Virus record (IMG/VR): IMGVR_UViG_3300025102_000107
Location: 1-35,856 of that record
Length of the DNA: 35,856 nt
Direction: 5' to 3' (one strand)
DNA from: a virus
In this document: piece by piece, positions 24,048 to 33,700 of the stretch
Layout of the letters: each line of letters starts with the position of its first letter
Position numbering within the stretch: the stretch's first letter is position 1
Notes under the pieces: model-generated
What the model was told of the DNA's origin: nothing
What the model saw: the letters and a program-made list of their open reading frames with translations, nothing else
Database searches by the model: none
Position numbers and translations under genes: made by a program

Positions 24048-24055
24048 GGAGGGGG

Positions 24056-24084
24056 TTGACAAGGGTTGACAGAGGTGGTATATT
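24056..24084 (+). promoter_or_regulatory. sigma70-type promoter before the structured intergenic RNA
   Basis: TTGACA at 24056-24061 and TATATT at 24079-24084, spaced 17 bases: full -35 and a 5/6 -10. A second TTGACA at 24066-24071 is too close to the same -10 (7 bases). Start expected near 24091, about 215 bases ahead of the next gene. No late TATAAATA is present here. Confidence 0.75.
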
Positions 24085-24090
24085 ATATTT

Positions 24091-24306
24091 GTTGAGTTGA
24101 CGAACCCAACACGGGAGTGACTGAATGAACTTGCTGGCATAAGGCTAGTTAAGGTGATGAGACACAGGTGGTGCTGCACGTTGAAAACGTGAATCGACTT
24201 ACCAGTCGGGTCTCAGACAGTAAGGTAAAAATCTACTCATGTAGCAATGCCCCTTACTTGTTGGTACACATAAATCCAACCTCCCACCCCAATATTTTAG
24301 AGGAAC
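24091..24306 (+). ncRNA. structured RNA: candidate phage ncRNA or riboregulator leader
   Basis: No long reading frame fills this gap on the plus strand, but it is dense in hairpins. (1) 24129-24138 with 24144-24155: ten pairs including two G-U, two single-base bulges, loop ATAAG. (2) A junction closed by TGAGAC/GTCTCA (24158-24163, 24210-24215) holding CAG/CTG (24165-24176), CACGTT-GAA-AACGTG (24177-24191) and CGACT-TACC-AGTCG (24195-24208). (3) AGTAAGG/CCTTACT (24219-24225, 24252-24258) enclosing CTAC-TCAT-GTAG. (4) GTTGG/CCAAC (24260-24264, 24276-24280). A promoter lies just upstream. It may be a free small RNA or the 5' leader of the gene at 24307, which has AGAGGA before its ATG. I match it to no known RNA family. 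Confidence 0.55.
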
Positions 24307-24507
24307 ATGGAAGAAGAATATTTAACTAAGTGTGTTGTTGATACACTTCAAAGAAAGTTTTACCTTTATTCTAATGAAGGTGATAAAAAAGTCGTGGTCT
24401 GTGAGTCTGTAGATGAGTTTATGAATGTACTAGAGTTAGTACGTGCTACATGTCCAGAGGAACGGTTAGTTTATACGGAACCTCTCTCAGGGAAAATCGA
24501 CTTTTAA
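24307..24507 (+). CDS. small acidic protein of unknown function (66 aa)
   Basis: Starts at ATG 24307 with AGAGGA at 24299-24304 as a good ribosome site. The protein reads MEEEYLTKCVVDTLQRKFYL, then YSNEGDKKVVVCESVDEFMN and VLELVRATCPEERLVYTEPL: a small alpha/beta protein with three cysteines and no signal peptide or membrane segment. I do not recognise a family. Its leader is the structured RNA region with a sigma70-type promoter, so it may be expressed early, unlike the late genes around it. Base composition and codon use fit the neighbours. Confidence 0.65.
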   Translation: MEEEYLTKCVVDTLQRKFYLYSNEGDKKVVVCESVDEFMNVLELVRATCPEERLVYTEPLSGKIDF

Positions 24508-24562
24508 TTCCAAAAAAGGCGGGAAAAAATCTCCGTAAAAAAATCCTCGTGATAGGTTTGGC

Positions 24563-24847
24563 ATGAAATACAAGATCGACTCTACATACTGTTGGTACAG
24601 CGATTGGTTGAATAAGAACAGTAGGGTTGTTTTGATGTATTTTATCAATGGCATTCCATTCACATATGATGAATTAGATGATATTGGTATATTAGAAGAA
24701 GATGCTAGAATAATTGCTGATTACGAAACTAAATACAATACGGAAGAATTATATAACTACTCTTGTTACCTAATGCAAGAGGAATTCCATCCATTATTGT
24801 TTGAGATGGAACTTGAGAATCCAGAGATATTGTTTAATGATAAATAA
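24563..24847 (+). CDS. small acidic protein of unknown function (94 aa)
   Basis: Preceded by a weak AGG at 24554-24556. The sequence is rich in Tyr, Asp and Glu (MKYKIDSTYCWYSDWLNKNS, GIPFTYDELDDIGILEEDAR, YNTEELYNYSCYLMQEEFHP), probably mostly helical and cytoplasmic. There is no recognisable family. It lies 55 bases after the 66-aa gene, in an A-rich spacer with no clear promoter, and its last codons contain the GATAAATA late promoter of the next gene. It may be co-transcribed with the 66-aa gene. Confidence 0.6.
   Translation: MKYKIDSTYCWYSDWLNKNSRVVLMYFINGIPFTYDELDDIGILEEDARIIADYETKYNTEELYNYSCYLMQEEFHPLLFEMELENPEILFNDK
24839..24846 (+). promoter_or_regulatory. late promoter candidate before the 1965-aa fibre gene
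   Basis: GATAAATA, 7/8 to the late consensus, overlapping the TAA stop (24845-24847) of the 94-aa gene. Expected start near 24853, about 22 bases before ATG 24875. Confidence 0.55.
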
Positions 24848-24874
24848 TCCATAACGGCTATACGTGTTAATAAA

Positions 24875-27800
24875 ATGGGTCTTTCCAGATTAGATAATTT
24901 TCTGAAATCGGCAAGGGGAACGATTCTCTATGTTAATCCAAACGATTTAGATGCAACAGATAGTGTTGAGAATAAGGGTAATTCGTTAACTCGACCTTTT
25001 AAGACTATTCAACGTGCTTTGATAGAGGCATCTAGATTTTCTTATCAGAAAGGATTGGATAATGATAGATTTGGTAAAACGACGATTTTATTATATCCAG
25101 GCGATCATGCTATAGATAATAGACCTGGTTTTATTCCAGATTCAAGACTTGGTAGTAATAAATTTAGACTTAGGAATGGTGCGACTTCTGATAATTTACC
25201 TCCATTTGACCTAACATCCAATTTTGACTTAACTTCTCCAGATAACGAACTTTACAAATTAAACAGTGTATATGGTGGAGTTATAGTTCCTCGTGGTACT
25301 TCTCTTGTTGGTTTAGACCTTAGAAAGACGAAAATAAGACCAAAATACGTTCCAAACCCATATGATGCAAATATAGACAGAACAGCAATATTCAGAGTTA
25401 CAGGAGAATGCTATTTTTGGCAATTTTCCATATTTGATGCAGATCCTAACGGTAAGGCATATAGGGATTATACAACTGCTAGCTTTGTACCTAATTTTTC
25501 ACACCATAAGTTAACAGTATTTGAATATGCTGATGGTGTTAACAAGGTTAATATCAATGATACCTTTATACAAGGTGTAGATGGTCAATATGATCGTACT
25601 GACCTTGATATGTACTATGAGAAGGTTGGTCTAGTTTACGGTCAATCATCAGGTAGACCAATTGAACCAGATTACCCTGCTGCAGGATTGGATATACAAC
25701 CAAAAGTTGATGAATATCGTATTGTTGGTTCTACAGGTAGAACTGTTGGAATCACCACAATTATTGCTGGTGATGGAATAAACCCAGATACTAATATTAC
25801 TGTTACTACTTCTACAGCAGTTCCTGGACTTGATGTAGATACTCCTTTCCGTATTGCTAATATTGGTGTATCCGAGTTTAATGGTCAATTTGTCGTATCT
25901 GAGAAAATTAGTGATACTCAAATTAAGTATCAAGTACAAAATGCACCTGCATCTGCAAAACCTAGTGTAGCAGGAGCAACTTTATCACTTACATCTGATA
26001 CTGTAACATCATCTTCTCCTTATATCTTTAACGTATCATTACGTTCTGTATATGGTGCTTGTGGATTGCTTTCTGATGGATCAAAGGCAACTGGATTTAA
26101 GTCTATGGTTGTTGCTCAATACACTGGTATTGGATTGCAGAAGGATGATAATGCGTTTACTGTTTACAGTTCTACTGATGGTAAGTACAGTTATCAATCA
26201 TCTGCTTCAGAACCATTAAGTACTAATTCAAGAGCAATTTATAAACCAGAGTATGCAAACTTCCATATAAAGGTAATAAATGATGCCTTTATTCAGGCAG
26301 TTTCTGTGTTTGCTATCGGTTATGCAGAACATTTCGTAACTGAGAGTGGTGGTGATATTTCACTTACAAACTCTAACTCTAACTTTGGTGCAAAATCTCT
26401 ATCTTCTGATGGATTTAAAAAAGACGCATTTGCACAGGATGACCAAGGATATATTACCCACATTATTCCTCCAAAAGAACTACCTCTTACAGAAACATCT
26501 GTCGAATTTGAGTTAGTTGATGTTGGAGTAACTACTTCTGTTGGTATTGCAACTAATCTTTATCTTTATGGTCAGAAGAACCAAGATATTTTACCAGAAA
26601 ATGTTAGAGAAGGATATAGAATTGGTGCAAGATCTGATGACAAGTTAAGAGTTCTTATTTCAGAATCTGGTGTTGTTAATGAGTATAGTGCTCGTATTGT
26701 TATGGAAGGATCAGAGTCAACCTCTGAAAAGTCCTTTGGTGTTGAAAGAATATTAACTGGTAATAATATTGCAAATAATGTAATTAGATTTACTTCTAAT
26801 CATACATTTAAGAATGGTGAATCTGTTCGTGTAATTAGTGAAAATGGACATTTACCTGATGGTATTACCCCAAATACAATTTACTATGCAATAACCAAAG
26901 AAAATGCAAGTAGTGGTATTACAGCAGACACTGATATTAAACTTGCAAAGACTCTTAGTGATGCGTTGACTGATACTACTGGTAATGAAATTGCTATCAA
27001 CCAGAAAGGTGGAATTCTAACTGTATCAAGTAGAGTATCTGATAAGAACTCTGGTGATATTGGACACCCAATTCAGTTTGATAGTGGAAATTCTCAATGG
27101 TACGTTAATGTAGGTTCTGCTAATACATCTTTCTATACCAAAGTAAATGAGTTAGGTACTGCTAATTTGGGTGATGCAACACCAAGAACCTTTGTAACAA
27201 GAAAGAATGATAATAGAAACTCTGTTGATACTCTTTACAGAGCAAGATATGTAATTCCAAAGGATGGTGCAACTGCAAGACCTCCAAGTGATGGTTATAT
27301 TCTTCAGGAATCAAACCATACAACTGCAGCAACTGATGCAGAAATTCAAACCTACTATGGAAGTGGATCACTATCTTCAGTTAATCAGCAAAGAAACTTT
27401 AGATTTATTGCAGGTGCTGAATGGAATGGTTCTGATACAGTAACTGTATCTACAGAATTACCTCATAACTTAACAGTTGGATCTGATGTTCAGTTAGAAA
27501 ATATTAGGAGTACTGAAAATGCAACTGCTGTTGCAGATTCTGGATATAACAGGAATTATACTGTTATTGGTATTAGTAGTTCAAAGGCATTTAATGTTGG
27601 ATTAACAACTAATCCAGGTACATTTACTAATGATACTTCTTCTAGAACTACTACATTACCTTACTTTAAGAGAAAGAGGTATGAAAATAACTACTATGTC
27701 TTTAGAAATCAAGAAGTACAAGAATATATCTCTGGAGAGCAGGATGGTGTTTACTATCTAACTCTACTTAACTCTTCTAATGCTCCAACGGTAGCACCTT

Positions 27801-30772
27801 TTACTAATGAGGACTTCTCTCAACCAGTAAAAGAATTATTCCCTCAAACAAATAGAGACAATCCTCATTCAGATCCCCCAGAAGCTAAATCTTTTGCTTC
27901 TCCAAGTTTGATTGGTGATGTTGTTGTTAATGATGTTAGAAGTAGTATTACTAAGGAAACTGTTAATAAGTATAATCGTGATGTTGATTTTGGTGTAGGA
28001 ATTTCTAATATCAAATCTACAACTGGATTTGCTCATGAAATTACTACCGATGTAGATCATGGATTGAATAGAATTACTAAACTTAGTATTGGTGTTGGTA
28101 ATAGTGGTGCTGGATATGGTGATGGAACTGGTGGAGACTATTATAATGTTAAATTAGTATCTATCGGTGCATCTGTAACTGGTAAGAGTGCAACTGCTAA
28201 AGTTACTGTTGATCCTACTGGTGGTGTAACTGCTGTTAAGATCATGGACGGTGGTAGTGCATATGGTATAGGTAACACTCTTGCGGTTGTTGGTATTGCA
28301 ACAACAACAGGTCACGTTGCTGCTGTTGTTGAAGTTGAGAACATTTATAATAACATTGGTGATGTTATTAGAATTAGTGGAATTACATCTACTGCAAATT
28401 CAGGATACAATCAACTTTATAGAGTTGATTCAGTTGGATTTGGATCTGCTACTTCGGTCAATGTATCATCTTCCTCGTCTATTTCTAACTTCTCTACAAC
28501 TGGTATTATTCCAGATATTGCTGAGAAAGCATATCTTTACTTAACTGGTGGAGAGATTAGAGTTAGTACCTTAACTTATGATAATGGTTCTGGTATTGCA
28601 ACAGTAGTTACTGCAAATAATCATGGATTAAGAGTTGATACAAGAGTTAGACTTGCTGGTGCTGATAATGACTTCTACAATAATAGTTTTGTAGTTACTG
28701 AAAACATCAGTCTCAACTCCTTTGCTATCAATATTGGATCAGGGGAGGCATCACCTGCAACAACTGGAAGTATTGCAGTATATCATGAAGGATATGCAGC
28801 AAATGATGGTGCTATTTCTCTAGACAATGAAAACTTATTTGGTAGAATGGTTCCAACTTATGCTGGAATTACAACTGTAATCTCAAATAACGTTTCTAAT
28901 ACTACTACAGACCAACTTTATATTGAGAATATCAAGAAGTATGATATTCAGATTGGTGATTACTTGGTAGTTGATGATGAGATCTTTAGGGTTAAGACTA
29001 CAACCAATGCAGGGTCTACGAATCAGGTATCAAACCCATTAACAGTATTCCGTGGTGCTCTTGGATCTAAGAGATCAACTCACACTATCAACTCTGTTGT
29101 TAGAAGAATAGATGTTAACCCTGTAGAACTTAGAAGACACTCTATCATCCGTGCATCTGGTCACACATTTGAGTATGTTGGATATGGTCCAGGTAACTAC
29201 TCAACTGCATTCCCAGATAAGCAAGATAGACAGATTAGTTTCCAAGAGGAACTATTAGCACAATCAACTAAGAAAGCTGGTGGTGTTAACTTCTACACTG
29301 GTATGAATGACAAAGGTATTTCATACACAGGTAATAAGAAATTAAGTACATTAACAGGTCAGGAAGAAATCTTTGACACCCCAATTCAAACTGTTACAGG
29401 TGAAGATATTGGTGCTCTTCCTACTATTAACGTAACAAATGCTACCGAAGGTTCATTTAGTCGTTCTATTAGAGTAGAGGGTGGTCCTGATAATAAGGCA
29501 TCATCTGAATTTAATGGTCCTGTTATTCTTAACAACAAACTAACATCTGTATCTGATAAGGGTATTGAGGCACAGTCATACTACATTCAGGGTGATCAGA
29601 TTGTTTCTAGAAAGCATACTATATCGAACGTAGCACCTACACTATCTGGTAACCCAGGTGACATTGTTTGGAACTCTGACCCAACTGATGGTGGATATGT
29701 TGGTTGGATAATGAGTGCTGATAATGATTGGAGAAGATTTGGTAATGTAAGTAACTCTAAGTATTCTAATATTGGAGTTTATGATCAGGTTGCTATTGGT
29801 ACAATCACACCTAATCTTAACAGATTCCAAGTTGGATCAGGAACTACATTAGTTTCTATTGATGACTATGGTGTAGGTATTGGAACAACTGCAAATGGAT
29901 ATGGTCTTCATATCATTTCTGGTGCTAGATTTAGTGGTAACATTACAGATATTGATGGTGCAGCAGGTGCTCCAGGTGAAGTTATTGAATCAACTGGTAC
30001 TGGTATTAGATGGTCTAATATTGGTCAGATTAACGGTTGGTCAAGAACTGCTGATAACGATGGAACATACAATACTAACCAAGACTTCATAGGTATTGGT
30101 ATTACCACACCTAAGACTAATTTGGAAGTTGGTACTGTCGGAATGGCAGCGACTGCTCTGAAGGTTAATGGAAGTTCTGAGTTTGTTGGATTAGTAACTG
30201 CTACGAACGTTTATGTAAGTGGTATGTTGACTGCATCTGCGATTGACTTGCAGACAGGAACACAAGGTCAACTTAGTGTTGGTGTTATTACTGCTACTGG
30301 ATTCAACGTTGGTGAGTTTGTTGTTACAGGAGATAAGGTCGGTATCGGCACAACTCAACCGAAGAGTGCTCTCGACATTCAGGGACATGCAACATTCAAG
30401 ACATACTCTGAAAATGTAGGATACTTACCTATCAATGCTAGTATTGTTACTGTGGATCTTTCACATGCACAATCCTTTATATGCACAGCAACGAGTGATA
30501 TAACCAAGTTTGATCTTACTAATTTGCCGCCTGGATCGACATCATTTACGATCAAGGTTCAACAAGACGGAACAGGTAATCGAACTGTTGGTATAGATAA
30601 CTTTAGTATTAACGGTAGTGCATTGATTCCAGTAAGGTGGCCAGGTGGAATTGCTCCTGTGGTTACTGTAACAGCAAGTAGATCTGATATCTACTCATTC
30701 AAGATATGGGATGGTAACAATGCAGTTAGTGAAGGACTATACGGAGTAATCGGAGGTCAGAACTTCGCATGA
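24875..30772 (+). CDS. large virion protein with beta-helix N-terminus, tail fibre/baseplate appendage
   Basis: A 1965-residue protein. The N-terminus (SARGTILYVNPNDLDATDS, LTRPFKTIQRALIEASRF, TTILLYPGDHAID) is the opening of a right-handed pectate-lyase-type beta-helix, extending to about residue 270. Several copies of a small beta domain with an HGL-type motif follow: near 307-355 (VPGLDVDTPFRIANIG), 855-910 (LPHNLTVGSDVQLENI), 1057 (VDHGLNRITKLSIG) and 1241-1290 (NNHGLRVDTRVRLAGAD). The C-terminal 450 residues have fibre-like repeats (VGIGTTQPKSALDIQG, ATNVYVSGMLTASAIDL) and end in a compact beta domain. I see no enzyme active site with certainty. Similar large structural proteins are a constant of cyanomyoviruses. 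It likely forms a long appendage for host attachment. It overlaps the next gene by ATGA. Confidence 0.7.
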   Translation: MGLSRLDNFLKSARGTILYVNPNDLDATDSVENKGNSLTRPFKTIQRALIEASRFSYQKGLDNDRFGKTTILLYPGDHAIDNRPGFIPDSRLGSNKFRLRNGATSDNLPPFDLTSNFDLTSPDNELYKLNSVYGGVIVPRGTSLVGLDLRKTKIRPKYVPNPYDANIDRTAIFRVTGECYFWQFSIFDADPNGKAYRDYTTASFVPNFSHHKLTVFEYADGVNKVNINDTFIQGVDGQYDRTDLDMYYEKVGLVYGQSSGRPIEPDYPAAGLDIQPKVDEYRIVGSTGRTVGITTIIAGDGINPDTNITVTTSTAVPGLDVDTPFRIANIGVSEFNGQFVVSEKISDTQIKYQVQNAPASAKPSVAGATLSLTSDTVTSSSPYIFNVSLRSVYGACGLLSDGSKATGFKSMVVAQYTGIGLQKDDNAFTVYSSTDGKYSYQSSASEPLSTNSRAIYKPEYANFHIKVINDAFIQAVSVFAIGYAEHFVTESGGDISLTNSNSNFGAKSLSSDGFKKDAFAQDDQGYITHIIPPKELPLTETSVEFELVDVGVTTSVGIATNLYLYGQKNQDILPENVREGYRIGARSDDKLRVLISESGVVNEYSARIVMEGSESTSEKSFGVERILTGNNIANNVIRFTSNHTFKNGESVRVISENGHLPDGITPNTIYYAITKENASSGITADTDIKLAKTLSDALTDTTGNEIAINQKGGILTVSSRVSDKNSGDIGHPIQFDSGNSQWYVNVGSANTSFYTKVNELGTANLGDATPRTFVTRKNDNRNSVDTLYRARYVIPKDGATARPPSDGYILQESNHTTAATDAEIQTYYGSGSLSSVNQQRNFRFIAGAEWNGSDTVTVSTELPHNLTVGSDVQLENIRSTENATAVADSGYNRNYTVIGISSSKAFNVGLTTNPGTFTNDTSSRTTTLPYFKRKRYENNYYVFRNQEVQEYISGEQDGVYYLTLLNSSNAPTVAPFTNEDFSQPVKELFPQTNRDNPHSDPPEAKSFASPSLIGDVVVNDVRSSITKETVNKYNRDVDFGVGISNIKSTTGFAHEITTDVDHGLNRITKLSIGVGNSGAGYGDGTGGDYYNVKLVSIGASVTGKSATAKVTVDPTGGVTAVKIMDGGSAYGIGNTLAVVGIATTTGHVAAVVEVENIYNNIGDVIRISGITSTANSGYNQLYRVDSVGFGSATSVNVSSSSSISNFSTTGIIPDIAEKAYLYLTGGEIRVSTLTYDNGSGIATVVTANNHGLRVDTRVRLAGADNDFYNNSFVVTENISLNSFAINIGSGEASPATTGSIAVYHEGYAANDGAISLDNENLFGRMVPTYAGITTVISNNVSNTTTDQLYIENIKKYDIQIGDYLVVDDEIFRVKTTTNAGSTNQVSNPLTVFRGALGSKRSTHTINSVVRRIDVNPVELRRHSIIRASGHTFEYVGYGPGNYSTAFPDKQDRQISFQEELLAQSTKKAGGVNFYTGMNDKGISYTGNKKLSTLTGQEEIFDTPIQTVTGEDIGALPTINVTNATEGSFSRSIRVEGGPDNKASSEFNGPVILNNKLTSVSDKGIEAQSYYIQGDQIVSRKHTISNVAPTLSGNPGDIVWNSDPTDGGYVGWIMSADNDWRRFGNVSNSKYSNIGVYDQVAIGTITPNLNRFQVGSGTTLVSIDDYGVGIGTTANGYGLHIISGARFSGNITDIDGAAGAPGEVIESTGTGIRWSNIGQINGWSRTADNDGTYNTNQDFIGIGITTPKTNLEVGTVGMAATALKVNGSSEFVGLVTATNVYVSGMLTASAIDLQTGTQGQLSVGVITATGFNVGEFVVTGDKVGIGTTQPKSALDIQGHATFKTYSENVGYLPINASIVTVDLSHAQSFICTATSDITKFDLTNLPPGSTSFTIKVQQDGTGNRTVGIDNFSINGSALIPVRWPGGIAPVVTVTASRSDIYSFKIWDGNNAVSEGLYGVIGGQNFA

Positions 30773-33700
30773 CACAATTAGATTTTTATAGGGACATAGA
30801 TACGTCCCTAGAAATTAACGGACCAACTTTATCATTTACTTTACAACCTACAGGTGCTTTTGGAAATTATAATGGTAGTGTCGATCTAATTGGTATTGCT
30901 ACTGCAAGATTTGAATCTGGTATTGGTGCTACCACTGGTAATATCAATTATAGGTGGTATAAAGAAGGAACGGGATTTATTAGTGATAGTGCAAAATATG
31001 TAGGAACTGGTACAACCACATTAACCATATCAGGTATAGCAACTGCGGATCATAATTCGCAGTATTTTCTTGTTATCGATTATGTTCCTGACCCATATCC
31101 TGCAAATACTCCTAACGCATGGAATGAACCATTTACGTCAGGAATAGCAACAGTTGGTATGTATGGGTTTATTCAGGTAAACTCTCAACCTACTGCATCA
31201 ACAATTATTCCAAATGTTAATACTACATTTGAAGTTGATGCTAGTTTAAATGATTCTTCCACTTCTGGTATGGGATATCAGTGGCAAATGGCTGGAACTG
31301 ATATTTCTGATGGATCATTCACTACTCAGAATATATCAGTAACACCAGGAACTCCTACTCAAGAAGAAGTAATTAACTATCAGTTTAGTGCGTCATCTAC
31401 TAATACTGAGGCACAAAATACATTTACAGTACCTGCAGGAGCAGAGAATGTAAGAGTTAATATTGCTGCAGGACCAGGAGGAAATGGTGCAGCAGAAGGA
31501 GGAAATGCTGGTGGTGTTGGTGGTGCAGGAATGACTGCATGGTTTGACGTATTAGGTGATGTTCCTACTGGACAATCATTATATGCAACACCAGGAACAT
31601 TTCAATGGACATGTCCTGCAGGTGTTGGAAAGATTTGTGTCGTATGTATTGGTGGAGGTGGTGGATATACTGATGGTTCAGCTTCTACATTTGATGTACC
31701 TGCTGATAATGTAGCAATGGTTGGTGGTTATGGTAGAGGTTCTAATAATCAGACACCTCAGGCTAGTATGTCCACTGGTGGAGATGCAAATTATGCTGGT
31801 GGTCTTGGACATTCATCTTCTTATGGAGCAGGTGGTGGAGGTGCTGCAGGATATAATGGTAATGGTATGTCTGGAGGTGGTGGAGCAACTATGTTTGCTC
31901 AAAGTGGATATGTAACTGGTAGTGGATCTGGTGCAAGTGGTGGATCATATCAAGGACATAATAATGGTGATGCTGCTGGTTTGCCAGGAGGTGGTGGAGG
32001 TGTAGGTGTTTATGGTAATAGTGGTGATGCTACTTTCTGGTCAAGGGGTGGTTCTGGTGGACAAAACTCAGTAAATGAAAATGGTGCTACATTTGGTGGA
32101 GGTGGTGGTAATAGTGGAGTATTTGGCGATCCAACTGGAGAAGGTGGTGGGTTATGTTGGAAAAATAATATTACAGTAGTACCTGGTCAAACTTATACTT
32201 TAGTTGTTGGTCAAGGTGGAAATGCAGGTGGTGGTAACTTTGGAGCTAATGTTGGTAGTGGTGGTGGAGGTGCAGTAAGAATTATTTGGGGTGCAAATAG
32301 AGCATTCCCTGCTTTAAATACTGCAGATTTGACAGGATCTTCTGGATCATCTCCAAATGCAAGAACCTTTGAATTTATTGTAGGTAAAGCAGCAGCAGAT
32401 GGAACAAGTGGAACTGCATCTGGTGGTGGTACACAAGGTAGTTCTAATACTGGTGCTCTTAATGGTGGATATGGTGGTAATGCTGGTGGTCTAGGTGTAT
32501 CTGGAGGAGGCGGCGGCGGTGGCGGTTGTAGTCAACTTCTTATTGATAATGTAGTTGCTGCGACTGCTGGTGGTGGTGGCGGTGCTGGTGGTGGATCGAA
32601 TGGCATCAATGGTACAGATGGTGGAGATGCTGGTCCTGATTCCACTGCTCCTTGGACAACACATACTTCTCAGATACAAGGTTATTCTGGTACAAATGCT
32701 GCTCATGATGATAATGTGACAACAACAGGTGGTAGTCCTGGAACTCCTGATCAAGTTGTTACAACAACGAGTTGGGTAAATGTATACTCTGGATTTAGTT
32801 TTCCTTCTGGAAATTATGTTAGATTCTATAGAGGTGTATTTACATACGTTTATCAATTCTCTAGTGTAGCAAGTATTTCTATATGGTCAGGTCAATCTGA
32901 ACCTGTACAATCTGGAAGTTTTAGATACTCTGGTGGATCTTTGCAAGTTGATGGTGGTAATACATGGGTTAACCCATCTTATTATGGAATAAGTGTAGAA
33001 GAACAAGTAACAACAACCACTGTTATTCCTGGTACTCCTGCAACTCCTGGAACTACTACTGGTCGTGATGGTGGTGGAGCAGGTGGTGGAGGTGCTGGTG
33101 GATATTCAAGTGCTTCTGCAGGAACTCCTGGTAATGATGGTTCTTCTGCTGCAACAGGTGGTTCTGCAGGTGTAAGTCAATATAGAAGTGATTTATTAAC
33201 AAAATCTGGTGGTTCATATAATCCAAAGTATGCTACAGGAACAGCTTCTGATGGATGGGGAGTCGTTCATTATTCTGTAAGGAACGTTATTCCAGGCACT
33301 CCACCTACTACTAATGTTACCACAGTTAATCATACTGCTTCTGGTACTGCAACTGATACTTTAACAATCCAGTCTGATGCTGTTGGAATCAATACTGTAA
33401 GATGTGTTGTGTCAAATGCAGGTGCAACTAATACACCAGTTACATCTGATGAAGTAAATTATAATGTTGTATCAACGGTTAGTCAGGCAACTATTAACAT
33501 AGAAACAATTGGTATAGGTACTGCTGCTGTTATTTCTACTCATAACTTAGCAAGTAGTGCTCTTGAGATAAATGTTTCTGGACAGGGTGGTGGTCAGCAG
33601 AATATGTATCAAATCATATATTCTCCTGATAGAGATATTGATATTGAGATGGATATGTATGGTGGTGCTGGATTTAGTACACCAAGTTACGCTGGTGGTC

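Noticed and set aside
23877-24179. 100-residue minus-strand frame reaching into the intergenic region
   Set aside because: Half of it is antisense to the fibre-like gene and the rest covers the promoter and structured RNA; no ribosome site or domain.
24153-24190. Hammerhead-ribozyme-like core (TGATGAG ... GAAA)
   Set aside because: The base before TGATGA is G instead of the required C, and no stem II connects the two motifs.
24156-24215. tRNA gene: a cloverleaf-like fold with a TTGAAAA loop (GAA anticodon position)
   Set aside because: The span is under 60 bases, the closing stem has six pairs with a mismatch next, the T-like loop has four bases without TTC, T8 is missing and no CCA follows. 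It is at best a tRNA mimic.
24091-24306. Glutamine riboswitch (downstream-peptide type), known from cyanophages ahead of short genes
   Set aside because: The conserved GGAAGTAGG-type core and its pairing partner are not present.
32491-32856. 121-residue minus-strand frame of Ser/Thr/Ile/Arg repeats
   Set aside because: Antisense shadow of the glycine-rich adhesin gene, explained by GGT/GGA codons read in reverse.
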